From: Synchiropus splendidus
Lineage: Eukaryota > Chordata > Actinopteri > Syngnathiformes > Callionymidae
NCBI RefSeq assembly: GCF_027744825.2
Contig: NW_026527081.1
Span: 124,001-188,000, forward strand
Reading direction: 5' to 3'
DNA length: 64,000 bases
The notes beneath the pieces are model-generated. The model made no database searches, was not told the DNA's origin, and saw nothing but the letters and a program-made list of their open reading frames with translations. The position numbers were made by a program, and so were the translations under genes. This document shows positions 50,301 through 62,040 of this stretch, in pieces; position 1 is the stretch's first letter; every line of letters begins with the position of its first letter.

Positions 50301-52827
50301 ATTTCATGTTCTGAAGCTTTCCTGAAAAGTTATGGCACAATGCACAAAAACGCTTTTCAGCCTGAGATAAGGTGGGTTTCGGAACGCCAAACATAAAAGT
50401 GTTGATAACTTTTGAAAAACACTTCAGACAGCTTAGATTTGATGTGCAACTACTAGAAAGACCCTTTCTGCTATAGTGGGAGGTTAAAATTTCATGTTCT
50501 GAAGCTTCCCTGAAAAGTTATGGCACAATGCGTAAAAACGCTTTTCAGCCTGAGATAAGGTGGGTTTCGGAACGCCAAACATAAAAGTGTTGATAACTTT
50601 GGAAAAACACTTCAGACAGTTTAGATTTGATGTGCAACTACTAGAAAGACCCTTTCTGCTATAGTGGGAGGTTAAAATTTCATGTTCTGAAGCTTTCCTG
50701 AAAAGTTATGGCACAATGCACAAAAACGCTTTTCAGCCTGAGATAAGGTGGGTTTCGGAACGCCAAACATAAAAGTGTTGATAACTTTGGAAAAACACTT
50801 CAGACAGTTTAGATTTGATGTGCAACTACTAGAAAGACCCTTTCTGCTATAGTGGGAGGTTAAAATTTCATGTTCTGAAGCTTTCCTGAAAAGTTATGGC
50901 ACAATGCACAAAAACGCTTTTCAGCCTGAGATAAGGTGGGTTTCGGAACGCCAAACATAAAAGTGTTGATAACTTTTGAAAAACACTTCAGACAGCTTAG
51001 ATTTGATGTGCAACTACTAGAAAGACCCTTTCTGCTATAGTGGGAGGTTAAAATTTCATCTTCTGAAGCTTCCCTGAAAAGTTATGGCACAATGCACAAA
51101 AACGCTTTTCAGCCTGAGATAAGGTGGGTTTCGGAACGCCAAACATAAAAGTGTTGATAACTTTGGAAAAACACTTCAGACAGTTTAGATTTGATGTGCA
51201 ACTACTAGAAAGACCCTTTCTGCTATAGTGGGAGGTTAAAATTTCATGTTCTGAAGCTTCCCTGAAAAGTTATGGCACAATGCGTAAAAACGCTTTTCAG
51301 CCTGAGATAAGGTGGGTTTCGGAAAGCCAAACATAAAAGTGTTGATAACTTTGGAAAAACACTTCAGACAGTTTAGATTTGATGTGCAACTACTAGAAAG
51401 ACCCTTTCTGCTATAGTGGGAGGTTAAAATTTCATGTTCTGAAGCTTCCCTGAAAAGTTATGGCACAATGCACAAAAACGCTTTTCAGCCTGAGATAAGG
51501 TGGGTTTCGGAACGCCAAACATAAAAGTGTTAATAACTTTGGAAAAACACTTCAGACAGTTTAGATTTGATGTGCAACTACTAGAAAGACCCTTTCTGCT
51601 ATAGTGGGAGGTTAAAATTTCATGTTCTGAAGCTTCCCTGAAAAGTTATGGCACAATGCGTAAAAACGCTTTTCAGCATGAGATAAGGTGGGTTTCGGAA
51701 CGCCAAACATAAAAGTGTTGATAACTTTTGAAAAACACTTCAGAGAGCTTAGATTTGATGTGCACCTACTAGAAAGACCCTTTCTGCTATAGTGGGAGGT
51801 TAAAATTTCATGTTCTGAAGCTTTCCTGAAAAGTTATGGCACAATGCACAAAAACGCTTTTCAGCCTGAGATAAGGTGGGTTTCGGAACGCCAAACATAA
51901 AAGTGTTGATAACTTTTGAAAAACACTTCAGACAGCTTAGATTTGATGTGCAACTACTAGAAAGACCCTTTCTGCTATAGTGGGAGGTTAAAATTTCATG
52001 TTCTGAAGCTTCCCTGAAAAGTTATGGCACAATGCACAAAAACGCTTTTCAGCCTGAGATAAGGTGGGTTTCGGAACGCCAAACATAAAAGTGTTGATAA
52101 CTTTGGAAAAACACTTCAGACAGTTTAGATTTGATGTGCAACTACTAGAAAGACCCTTTCTGCTATAGTGGGAGGTTAAAATTTCATGTTCTGAAGCTTT
52201 CCTGAAAAGTTATGGCACAATGCACAAAAACGCTTTTCAGCCTGAGATAAGGTGGGTTTCGGAACGCCAAACATAAAAGTGTTGATAACTTTTGTAAAAC
52301 ACTTCAGACAGCTTAGATTTGATGTGCAACTACTAGAAAGACCCTTTCTGCTATAGTGGGAGGTTAAAATTTCATGTTCTGAAGCTTCCCTGAAAAGTTA
52401 TGGCACAATGCACAAAAACGCTTTTCAGCCTGAGATAAGGTGGGTTTCGGAACGCCAAACATAAAAGTGTTGATAACTTTCGAAAAACACTTCAGACAGC
52501 TTAGATTTGATGTGCACCTACTAGAAAGATCCTTTCTGCTATAGTGGGAGGTTAAAATTTCATGTTCTGAAGCTTCCCTGAAAAGTTATGGCACAATGCG
52601 TAAAAACGCTTTTCAGCCTGAGATAAGGTGGGTTTCGGAACGCCAAACATAAAAGTGTTGATAACTTTGGAAAAACACTTCAGACAGTTTAGATTTGATG
52701 TGCAACTACTAGAAAGACCCTTTCTGCTATAGTGGGAGGTTAAAATTTCATGTTCTGTAGCTTCCCTGAAAAGTTATGGCACAATGCACAAAAACGCTTT
52801 TCAGCCTGAGATAAGGTGGGTTTCGGA
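47376..52827 (+). repeat. 29-monomer unit (M253-M281)
   Basis: Tandem sister of 41924-47375 with the same net length of 5,452 bp. It lacks one monomer (the counterpart of M230, 43052-43239) and has one more at the hybrid-monomer site, so two opposite changes cancel. Private changes include ACAGTTC (M253), AAATACTT (M267), CTACTTGAAAG (M266) and TCTGTAGC (M281). With the following monomers it runs collinear to M1-M35, lacking counterparts of M7 and M25. Confidence 0.83.
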
Positions 52828-54144
52828 ACGCCAAACATAAAAGTGTTAATAACTTTGGAAAAACACTTCAGACAGTTTAGATTTGATGTGCAACTACTAG
52901 AAAGACCCTTTCTGCTATAGTGGGAGGTTAAAATTTCATGTTCTGAAGCTTCCCTGAAAAGTTATGGCACAATGCAAAAAAAACGCTTTTCAGCCTGAGA
53001 TAAGGTGGTTTCCGGAACGCCAAACATAAAAGTGTTAATAACTTTGGAAAAACAATTCAGACAGTTTAGATTTGATGTGCAACTACTAGAAAGACCCTTT
53101 CTGCTATAGTGGGAGGTTAAAATTTCATGTTCTGAAGCTTCCCTGAAAAGTTATGGCACAATGCACAAAAACGCTTTTCAGCCTGAGATAAGGTGGGTTT
53201 CGGAACGCCAAACATAAAAGTGTTGATAACTTTCGAAAAACACTTCAGACAGCTTAGATTTGATGTGCACCTACTAGAAAGACCCTTTCTGCTATAGTGG
53301 GAGGTTAAAATTTCATGTTCTGAAGCTTCCCTGAAAAGTTATGGCACAATGCGTAAAAACGCTTTTCAGCCTGAGATAAGGTGGGTTTCGGAACGCCAAA
53401 CATAAAAGTGTTGATAACTTTGGAAAAACACTTCAGACAGTTTAGATTTGATGTGCAACTACTAGAAAGACCCTTTCTGCTATAGTGGGAGGTTAAAATT
53501 TCATGTTCTGAAGCTTCCCTGAAAAGTTATGGCACAATGCACAAAAACGCTTTTCAGCCTGAGATAAGGTGGGTTTCGGAACGCCAAACATAAAAGTGTT
53601 AATAACTTTGGAAAAACACTTCAGACAGTTTAGATTTGATGTGCAACTACTAGAAAGACCCTTTCTGCTATAGTGGGAGGTTAAAATTTCATGTTCTGAA
53701 GCTTCCCTGAAAAGTTATGGCACAATGCACAAAAACGCTTTTCAGCCTGAGATAAGGTGGGTTTCGGAACGCCAAACATAAAAGTGTTGATAACTTTCGA
53801 AAAACACTTCAGAGAGCTTAGATTTGATGTGCACCTACTAGAAAGACCCTTTCTGCTATAGTGGGAGGTTAAAATTTCATGTTCTGAAGCTTTCCTGAAA
53901 AGTTATGGCACAATGCACAAAAACGCTTTTCAGCCTGATATAAGGTGGGTTTCGGAACGCCAAACATAAAAGTGTTGATAACTTTTGAAAAACACTTCAG
54001 ACAGCTTAGATTTGATGTGCAACTACTAGAAAGACCCTTTCTGCTATAGTGGGATGTTAAAATTTCATGTTCTGAAGCTTCCCTGAAAAGTTATGGCACA
54101 ATGCACAAAAACGCTTTTCAGCCTGAGATAAGGTGGGTTTCGGA
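52828..54144 (+). repeat. M282-M288, continuation after the 29-mer
   Basis: Order: A21 beta, A39 monomer (53017), alpha-GT, beta, A21, alpha-T125, gamma. The first four match M32-M35; the rest match the long-unit continuation at 15981-16544. M282 has an extra A with a C-to-A change, giving a run of eight A near 52976-52983, and GGTGGTTT at its end. M287 shares the rare GATATAAGG with M60, and M288 has GGGATGTT. No gene is present. Confidence 0.78.
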
Positions 54145-57100
54145 ACGCCAAACATAAAAGTGTTGATAACTTTCGAAAAACACTTCAGAGAGCTTAGATT
54201 TGATGTGCACCTACTAGAAAGACCCTTTCTGCTATAGTGGGAGGTTAAAATTTCATGTTCTGAAGCTTCCCTGAAAAGTTATGGCACAATGCGTAAAAAC
54301 GCTTTTCAGCCTGAGATAAGGTGGGTTTCGGAACGCCAAACATAAAAGTGTTGATAACTTTGGAAAAACACTTCAGACAGTTTAGATTTGATGTGCAACT
54401 ACTAGAAAGACCCTTTCTGCTATAGTGGGAGGTTAAAATTTCATGTTCTGAAGCTTTCCTGAAAAGTTATGGCACAATGCACAAAAACGCTTTTCAGCCT
54501 GAGATAAGGTGGGTTTCGGAACGCCAAACATAAAAGTGTTGATAACTTTGGAAAAACACTTCAGACAGTTTAGATTTGATGTGCAACTACTAGAAAGACC
54601 CTTTCTGCTATAGTGGGAGGTTAAAATTTCATGTTCTGAAGCTTCCCTGAAAAGTTATGGCACAATGCACAAAAACGCTTTTCAGCCTGAGATAAGGTGG
54701 GTTTCGGAACGCCAAACATAAAAGTGTTGATAACTTTCGAAAAACACTTCAGAGAGCTTAGATTTGATGTGCACCTACTAGAAAGACCCTTTCTGCTATA
54801 GTGGGAGCTTAAAATTTCATGTTCTGAAGCTTCCCTGAAAAGTTATGGCACAATGCGTAAAAACGCTTTTCAGCCTGAGATAAGGTGGGTTTCGGAACGC
54901 CAAACATAAAAGTGTTGATAACTTTGGAAAAACACTTCAGACAGTTTAGATTTGATGTGCAACTACTAGAAAGACCCTTTCTGCTATAGTGGGAGGTTAA
55001 AATTTCATGTTCTGAAGCTTTCCTGAAAAGTTATGGCACAATGCACAAAAACGCTTTTCAGCCTGAGATAAGGTGGGTTTCGGAACGCCAAACATAAAAG
55101 TGTTGATAACTTTTGAAAAACACTTCAGACAGCTTAGATTTGATGTGCAACTACTAGAAAGACCCTTTCTGCTATAGTGGGAGGTTAAAATGTCATGTTC
55201 TGAAGCTTCCCTGAAAAGTTATGGCACAATGCACAAAAACGCTTTTCAGCCTGAGATAAGGTGGGTTTCGGAACGCCAAACATAAAAGTGTTGATAACTT
55301 TGGAAAAACACTTCAGACAGTTTAGATTTGATGTGCAACTACTAGAAAGACCCTTTCTGCTATAGTGGGAGGTTAAAATTTCATGTTCTGAAGCTTTCCT
55401 GAAAAGTTATGGCACAATGCACAAAAACGCTTTTCAGCCTGAGATAAGGTGGGTTTCGGAACGCCAAACATAAAAGTGTTGATAACTTTGGAAAAACACT
55501 TCAGACAGTTTAGATTTGATGTGCAACTACTAGAAAGACCCTTTCTGCTATAGTGGGAGGTTAAAATTTCATGTTCTGAAGCTTCCCTGAAAAGTTATGG
55601 CACAATGCGTAAAAACGCTTTTCAGCCTGAGATAAGGTGGGTTTCGGAACGCCAAACATAAAAGTGTTAATAACTTTGGAAAAACACTTCAGACAGTTTA
55701 GATTTGATGTGCAACTACTAGAAAGACCCTTTCTGCTATAGTGGGAGGTTAAAATTTCATGTTCTGAAGCTTCCCTGAAAAGTTATGGCACAATGCACAA
55801 AAACGCTTTTCAGCCTGAGATAAGGTGGGTTTCGGAACGCCAAACATAAAAGTGTTGATAACTTTCGAAAAACACTTCAGAGAGCTTAGATTTGATGTGC
55901 ACCTACTAGAAAGACCCTTTCTGCTATAGTGGGAGGTTAAAATTTCATGTTCTGAAGCTTTCCTGAAAAGTTATGGCACAATGCACAAAAACGCTTTTCA
56001 GCCTGAGATAAGGTGGGTTTCGGAACGCCAAACATAAAAGTGTTGATAACTTTTGAAAAACACTTCAGACAGCTTAGATTTGATGTGCAACTACTAGAAA
56101 GACCCTTTCTGCTATAGTGGGAGGTTAAAATTTCATGTTCTGAAGCTTCCCTGAAAAGTTATGGCACAATGCACAAAAACGCTTTTCAGCCTGAGATAAG
56201 GTGGGTTTCGGAACGCCAAACATAAAAGTGTTGATAACTTTGGAAAAACACTTCAGACAGTTTAGATTTGATGTGCAACTACTAGAAAGACCCTTTCTGC
56301 TATAGTGGGAGGTTAAAATTTCATGTTCTGAAGCTTTCCTGAAAAGTTATGGCACAATGCACAAAAACGCTTTTCAGCCTGAGATAAGGTGGGTTTCGGA
56401 ACGCCAAACATAAAAGTGTTGATAACTTTTGAAAAACACTTCAGACAGCTTAGATTTGATGTGCAACTACTAGAAAGACCCTTTCTGCTATAGTGGGAGG
56501 TTAAAATTTCATGTTCTGAAGCTTCCCTGAAAAGTTATGGCACAATGCACAAAAACGCTTTTCAGCCTGAGATAAGGTGGGTTTCGGAACGCCAAACATA
56601 AAAGTGTTGATAACTTTCGAAAAACACTTCAGACAGCTTAGATTTGATGTGCACCTACTAGAAAGATCCTTTCTGCTATAGTGGGAGGTTAAAATTTCAT
56701 GTTCTGAAGCTTCCCTGAAAAGTTATGGCACAATGCGTAAAAACGCTTTTCAGCCTGAGATAAGGTGGGTTTCGGAACGCCAAACATAAAAGTGTTGATA
56801 ACTTTGGAAAAACACTTCAGACAGTTTAGATTTGATGTGCAACTACTAGAAAGACCCTTTCTGCTATAGTGGGAGGTTAAAATTTCATGTTCTGAAGCTT
56901 CCCTGAAAAGTTATGGCACAATGCACAAAAACGCTTTTCAGCCTGAGATAAGGTGGGTTTCGGAACGCCAAACATAAAAGTGTTGATAACTTTCGAAAAA
57001 CACTTCAGAGAGCTTAGATTTGATGTGCACCTACTAGAAAGACCCTTTCTGCTATAGTGGGAGGTTAAAATTTCATGTTCTGAAGCTTCCCTGAAAAGTT

Positions 57101-59220
57101 ATGGCACAATGCGTAAAAACGCTTTTCAGCCTGAGATAAGGTGGGTTTCGGAACGCCAAACATAAAAGTGTTGATAACTTTGGAAAAACACTTCAGACAG
57201 TTTAGATTTGATGTGCAACTACTAGAAAGACCCTTTCTGCTATAGTGGGAGGTTAAAATTTCATGTTCTGAAGCTTTCCTGAAAAGTTATGGCACAACGC
57301 ACAAAAACGCTTTTCAGCCTGAGATAAGGTGGGTTTCGGAACGCCAAACATAAAAGTGTTGATAACTTTTGAAAAACACTTCAGACAGCTTAGATTTGAT
57401 GTGCAACTACTAGAAAGACCCTTTCTGCTATAGTGGGAGGTTAAAATTTCATGTTCTGAAGCTTCCCTGAAAAGTTATGGCACAATGCACAAAAACGCTT
57501 TTCAGCCTGAGATAAGGTGGGTTTCGGAACGCCAAACATAAAAGTGTTGATAACTTTGGAAAAACACTTCAGACAGTTTAGATTTGATGTGCAACTACTA
57601 GAAAGACCCTTTCTGCTATAGTGGGAGGTTAAAATTTCATGTTCTGAAGCTTCCCTGAAAAGTTATGGCACAATGCACAAAAACGCTTTTCAGCCTGAGA
57701 TAAGGTGGGTTTCGGAACGCCAAACATAAAAGTGTTGATAACTTTGGAAAAACACTTCAGACAGTTTAGATTTGATGTGCACCTACTAGAAAGACCCTTT
57801 CTGCTATAGTGGGAGGTTAAAATTTCATGTTCTGAAGCTTCCCTGAAAAGTTATGGCACAATGCACAAAAACGCTTTTCAGCCTGAGATAAGGTGGGTTT
57901 CGGAACGCCAAACATAAAAGTGTTGATAACTTTCGAAAAACACTTCAGAGAGCTTAGATTTGATGTGCACCTACTAGAAAGACCCTTTCTGCTATAGTGG
58001 GAGGTTAAAATTTCATGTTCTGAAGCTTCCCTGAAAAGTTATGGCACAATGCGTAAAAACGCTTTTCAGCCTGAGATAAGGTGGGTTTCGGAACGCCAAA
58101 CATAAAAGTGTTGATAACTTTGGAAAAACACTTCAGACAGTTTAGATTTGATGTGCAACTACTAGAAAGACCCTTTCTGCTATAGTGGGAGGTTAAAATT
58201 TCATGTTCTGAAGCTTCCCTGAAAAGTTATGGCACAATGCACAAAAACGCTTTTCAGCCTGAGATAAGGTGGGTTTCGGAACGCCAAACATAAAAGTGTT
58301 GATAACTTTCGAAAAACACTTCAGAGAGCTTAGATTTGATGTGCACCTACTAGAAAGACCCTTTCTGCTATAGTGGGAGGTTAAAATTTCATGTTCTGAA
58401 GCTTCCCTGAAAAGTTATGGCACAATGCGTAAAAACGCTTTTCAGCCTGAGATAAGGTGGGTTTCGGAACGCCAAACATAAAAGTGTTGATAACTTTGGA
58501 AAAACACTTCAGACAGTTTAGATTTGATGTGCAACTACTAGAAAGACCCTTTCTGCTATAGTGGGAGGTTAAAATTTCATGTTCTGAAGCTTTCCTGAAA
58601 AGTTATGGCACAATGCACAAAAACGCTTTTCAGCCTGAGATAAGGTGGGTTTCGGAACGCCAAACATAAAAGTGTTGATAACTTTTGAAAAACACTTCAG
58701 ACAGCTTAGATTTGATGTGCAACTACTAGAAAGACCCTTTCTGCTATAGTGGGAGGTTAAAATGTCATGTTCTGAAGCTTCCCTGAAAAGTTATGGCACA
58801 ATGCACAAAAACGCTTTTCAGCCTGAGATAAGGTGGGTTTCGGAACGCCAAACATAAAAGTGTTGATAACTTTGGAAAAACACTTCAGACAGTTTAGATT
58901 TGATGTGCAACTACTAGAAAGACCCTTTCTGCTATAGTGGGAGGTTAAAATTTCATGTTCTGAAGCTTCCCTGAAAAGTTATGGCACAATGCACAAAAAC
59001 GCTTTTCAGCCTGAGATAAGGTGGGTTTCGGAACGCCAAACATAAAAGTGTTGATAACTTTGGAAAAACACTTCAGACAGTTTAGATTTGATGTGCCACT
59101 ACTAGAAAGACCCTTTCTGCTATAGTGGGAGGTTAAAATTTCATGTTCTGAAGCTTCCCTGAAAAGTTATGGCACAATGCACAAAAACGCTTTTCAGCCT
59201 GAGATAAGGTGGGTTTCGGA
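54145..59220 (+). repeat. Mosaic block (M289-M315)
   Basis: M289-M294 are a shortened form of the long-unit end (alpha-GT, beta-T125, beta, alpha-GT with GGGAGCTT at 54709, beta-T125, G108 at 55085). M296-M303 continue to the T79 monomer at 56589, and M304 onward restarts the 29-mer beginning, with C146 at 57153. M308 is beta in its first half but has C66, a probable beta/alpha hybrid. The restart is cut short: M309-M313 jump back to an alpha-GT, beta-T125, G108 (58657) ending. M315 has a private GTGCCACT. Confidence 0.75.
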
Positions 59221-60536
59221 ACGCCAAACATAAAAGTGTTGATAACTTTCGAAAAACACTTCAGAGAGCTTAGATTTGATGTGCACCTACTAGAAAGACC
59301 CTTTCTGCTATAGTGGGAGGTTAAAATTTCATGTTCTGAAGCTTTCCTGAAAAGTTATGGCACAATGCACAAGAACGCTTTTCAGCCTGAGATAAGGTGG
59401 GTTTCGGAACGCCAAACATAAAAGTGTTGATAACTTTCGAAAAACACTTCAGAGAGCTTAGATTTGATGTGCACCTACTAGAAAGACCCTTTCTGCTATA
59501 GTGGGAGGTTAAAATTTCATGTTCTGAAGCTTTCCTGAAAAGTTATGGCACAATGCACAAAAACGCTTTTCAGCCTGAGATAAGGTGGGTTTCGGAACGC
59601 CAAACATAAAAGTGTTGATAACTTTCGAAAAACACTTCAGAGAGCTTAGATTTGATGTGCAACTACTAGAAAGACCCTTTCTGCTATAGTGGGAGGTTAA
59701 AATTTCATGTTCTGAAGCTTCCCTGAAAAGTTATGGCACAATGCACAAAAACGCTTTTCAGCCTGAGATAAGGTGGGTTTCGGAACGCCAAACATAAAAG
59801 TGTTGATAACTTTCGAAAAACACTTCAGACAGCTTAGATTTGATGTGCACCTACTAGAAAGACCCTTTCTGCTATAGTGGGAGGTTAAAATTTCATGTTC
59901 TGAAGCTTTCCTGAAAAGTTATGGCACAATGCACAAAAACGCTTTTCAGCCTGAGATAAGGTGGGTTTCGGAACGCCAAACATAAAAGTGTTGATAACTT
60001 TCGAAAAACACTTCAGAGAGCTTAGATTTGATGTGCAACTACTAGAAAGACCCTTTCTGCTATAGTGGGAGGTTAAAATTTCATGTTCTGAAGCTTCCCT
60101 GAAAAGTTATGGCACAATGCACAAAAACGCTTTTCAGCCTGAGATAAGGTGGGTTTCGGAACGCCAAACATAAAAGTGTTGATAACTTTCGAAAAACACT
60201 TCAGACAGCTTAGATTTGATGTGCACCTACTAGAAAGACCCTTTCTGCTATAGTGGGAGGTTAAAATTTCATGTTCTGAAGCTTTCCTGAAAAGTTATGG
60301 CACAATGCACAAAAACGCTTTTCAGCCTGAGATAAGGTGGGTTTCGGAACGCCAAACATAAAAGTGTTGATAACTTTTGAAAAACACTTCAGACAGCTTA
60401 GATTTGATGTGCAACTACTAGAAAGACCCTTTCTGCTATAGTGGGAGGTTAAAATTTCATGTTCTGAAGCTTCCCTGAAAAGTTATGGCACAATGCACAA
60501 AAACGCTTTTCAGCCTGAGATAAGGTGGGTTTCGGA
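59221..60536 (+). repeat. Alpha-rich run with a dimer expansion (M316-M322)
   Basis: Six consecutive monomers all carry C30 (TTTCGAAA), unlike the rest of the array where alpha copies are separated by beta or gamma copies. M318-M319 (59597-59972) and M320-M321 (59973-60348) are the same two-monomer unit repeated: G46/A66/C125/AC followed by C46/C66/T125/AC. M318 and M320 are alpha at the left but A66 like gamma, so they look like hybrids. M316 has AAGAACGC. This is a small local reorganisation by unequal exchange. Confidence 0.75.
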
Positions 60537-62040
60537 ACGCCAAACATAAAAGTGTTGATAACTTTCGAAAAACACTTCAGACAGCTTAGATTTGATGTGC
60601 ACCTACTAGAAAGACCCTTTCTGCTATAGTGGGAGGTTAAAATTTCATGTTCTGAAGCGTCCCTGAAAAGTTATGGCACAATGCGTAAAAACGCTTTTCA
60701 GCCTGAGATAAGGTGGGTTTCGGAACGCCAAACATAAAAGTGTTAATAACTTTGGAAAAACACTTCAGACAGTTTAGATTTGATGTGCAACTACTAGAAA
60801 GACCCTTTCTGCTATAGTGGGAGGTTAAAATTTCATGTTCTGAAGCTTCCCTGAAAAGTTATGGCACAATGCACAAAAACGCTTTTCAGCCTGAGATAAG
60901 GTGGGTTTCGGAACGCCAAACATAAAAGTGTTAATAACTTTGGAAAAACACTTCAGACAGTTTAGATTTGATGTGCAACTACTAGAAAGACCCTTTCTGC
61001 TATAGTGGGAGGTTAAAATTTCATGTTCTGAAGCTTCCCTGAAAAGTTATGGCACAATGCACAAAAACGCTTTTCAGCCTGAGATAAGGTGGGTTTCGGA
61101 ACGCCAAACATAAAAGTGTTGATAACTTTCGAAAAACACTTCAGAGAGCTTAGATTTGATGTGCACCTACTAGAAAGACCCTTTCTGCTATAGTGGGAGG
61201 TTAAAATTTCATGTTCTGAAGCTTCCCTGAAAAGTTATGGCACAATGCGTAAAAACGCTTTTCAGCCTGAGATAAGGTGGGTTTCGGAACGCCAAACATA
61301 AAAGTGTTGATAACTTTGGAAAAACACTTCAGACAGTTTAGATTTGATGTGCAACTACTAGAAAGACCCTTTCTGCTATAGTGGGAGGTTAAAATTTCAT
61401 GTTCTGAAGCTTTCCTGAAAAGTTATGGCACAATGCACAAAAACGCTTTTCAGCCTGAGATAAGGTGGGTTTCGGAACGCCAAACATAAAAGTGTTGATA
61501 ACTTTGGAAAAACACTTCAGACAGTTTAGATTTGATGTGCAACTACTAGAAAGACCCTTTCTGCTATAGTGGGAGGTTAAAATTTCATGTTCTGAAGCTT
61601 CCCTGAAAAGTTATGGCACAATGCACAAAAACGCTTTTCAGCCTGAGATAAGGTGGGTTTCGGAACGCCAAACATAAAAGTGTTAATAACTTTGGAAAAA
61701 CACTTCAGACAGCTTAGATTTGATGTGCACCTACTAGAAAGACCCTTTCTGCTATAGTGGGAGGTTAAAATTTCATGTTCTGAAGCTTCCCTGAAAAGTT
61801 ATGGCACAATGCGTAAAAACGCTTTTCAGCCTGAGATAAGGTGGGTTTCGGAACGCCAAACATAAAAGTGTTGATAACTTTGGAAAAACACTTCAGACAG
61901 TTTAGATTTGATGTGCAACTACTAGAAAGACCCTTTCTGCTATAGTGGGAGGTTAAAATTTCATGTTCTGAAGCTTCCCTGAAAAGTTATGGCACAATGC
62001 ACAAAAACGCTTTTCAGCCTGAGATAAGGTGGGTTTCGGA
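60537..62040 (+). repeat. M323-M330, variant of the G123 pathway
   Basis: M323 carries G123 (GAAGCGTCCC), which elsewhere is always followed by the A21/C24 monomer. Here the next copy has A21 but normal A24, and a second A21 copy follows. Then alpha-GT, beta-T125, beta, A21/C49/C66 (61665) and beta follow, matching M94-M98 but without T15 or GGGACGTT. This is a diverged or older version of the block at 17.5-18.4 kb. Confidence 0.72.
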
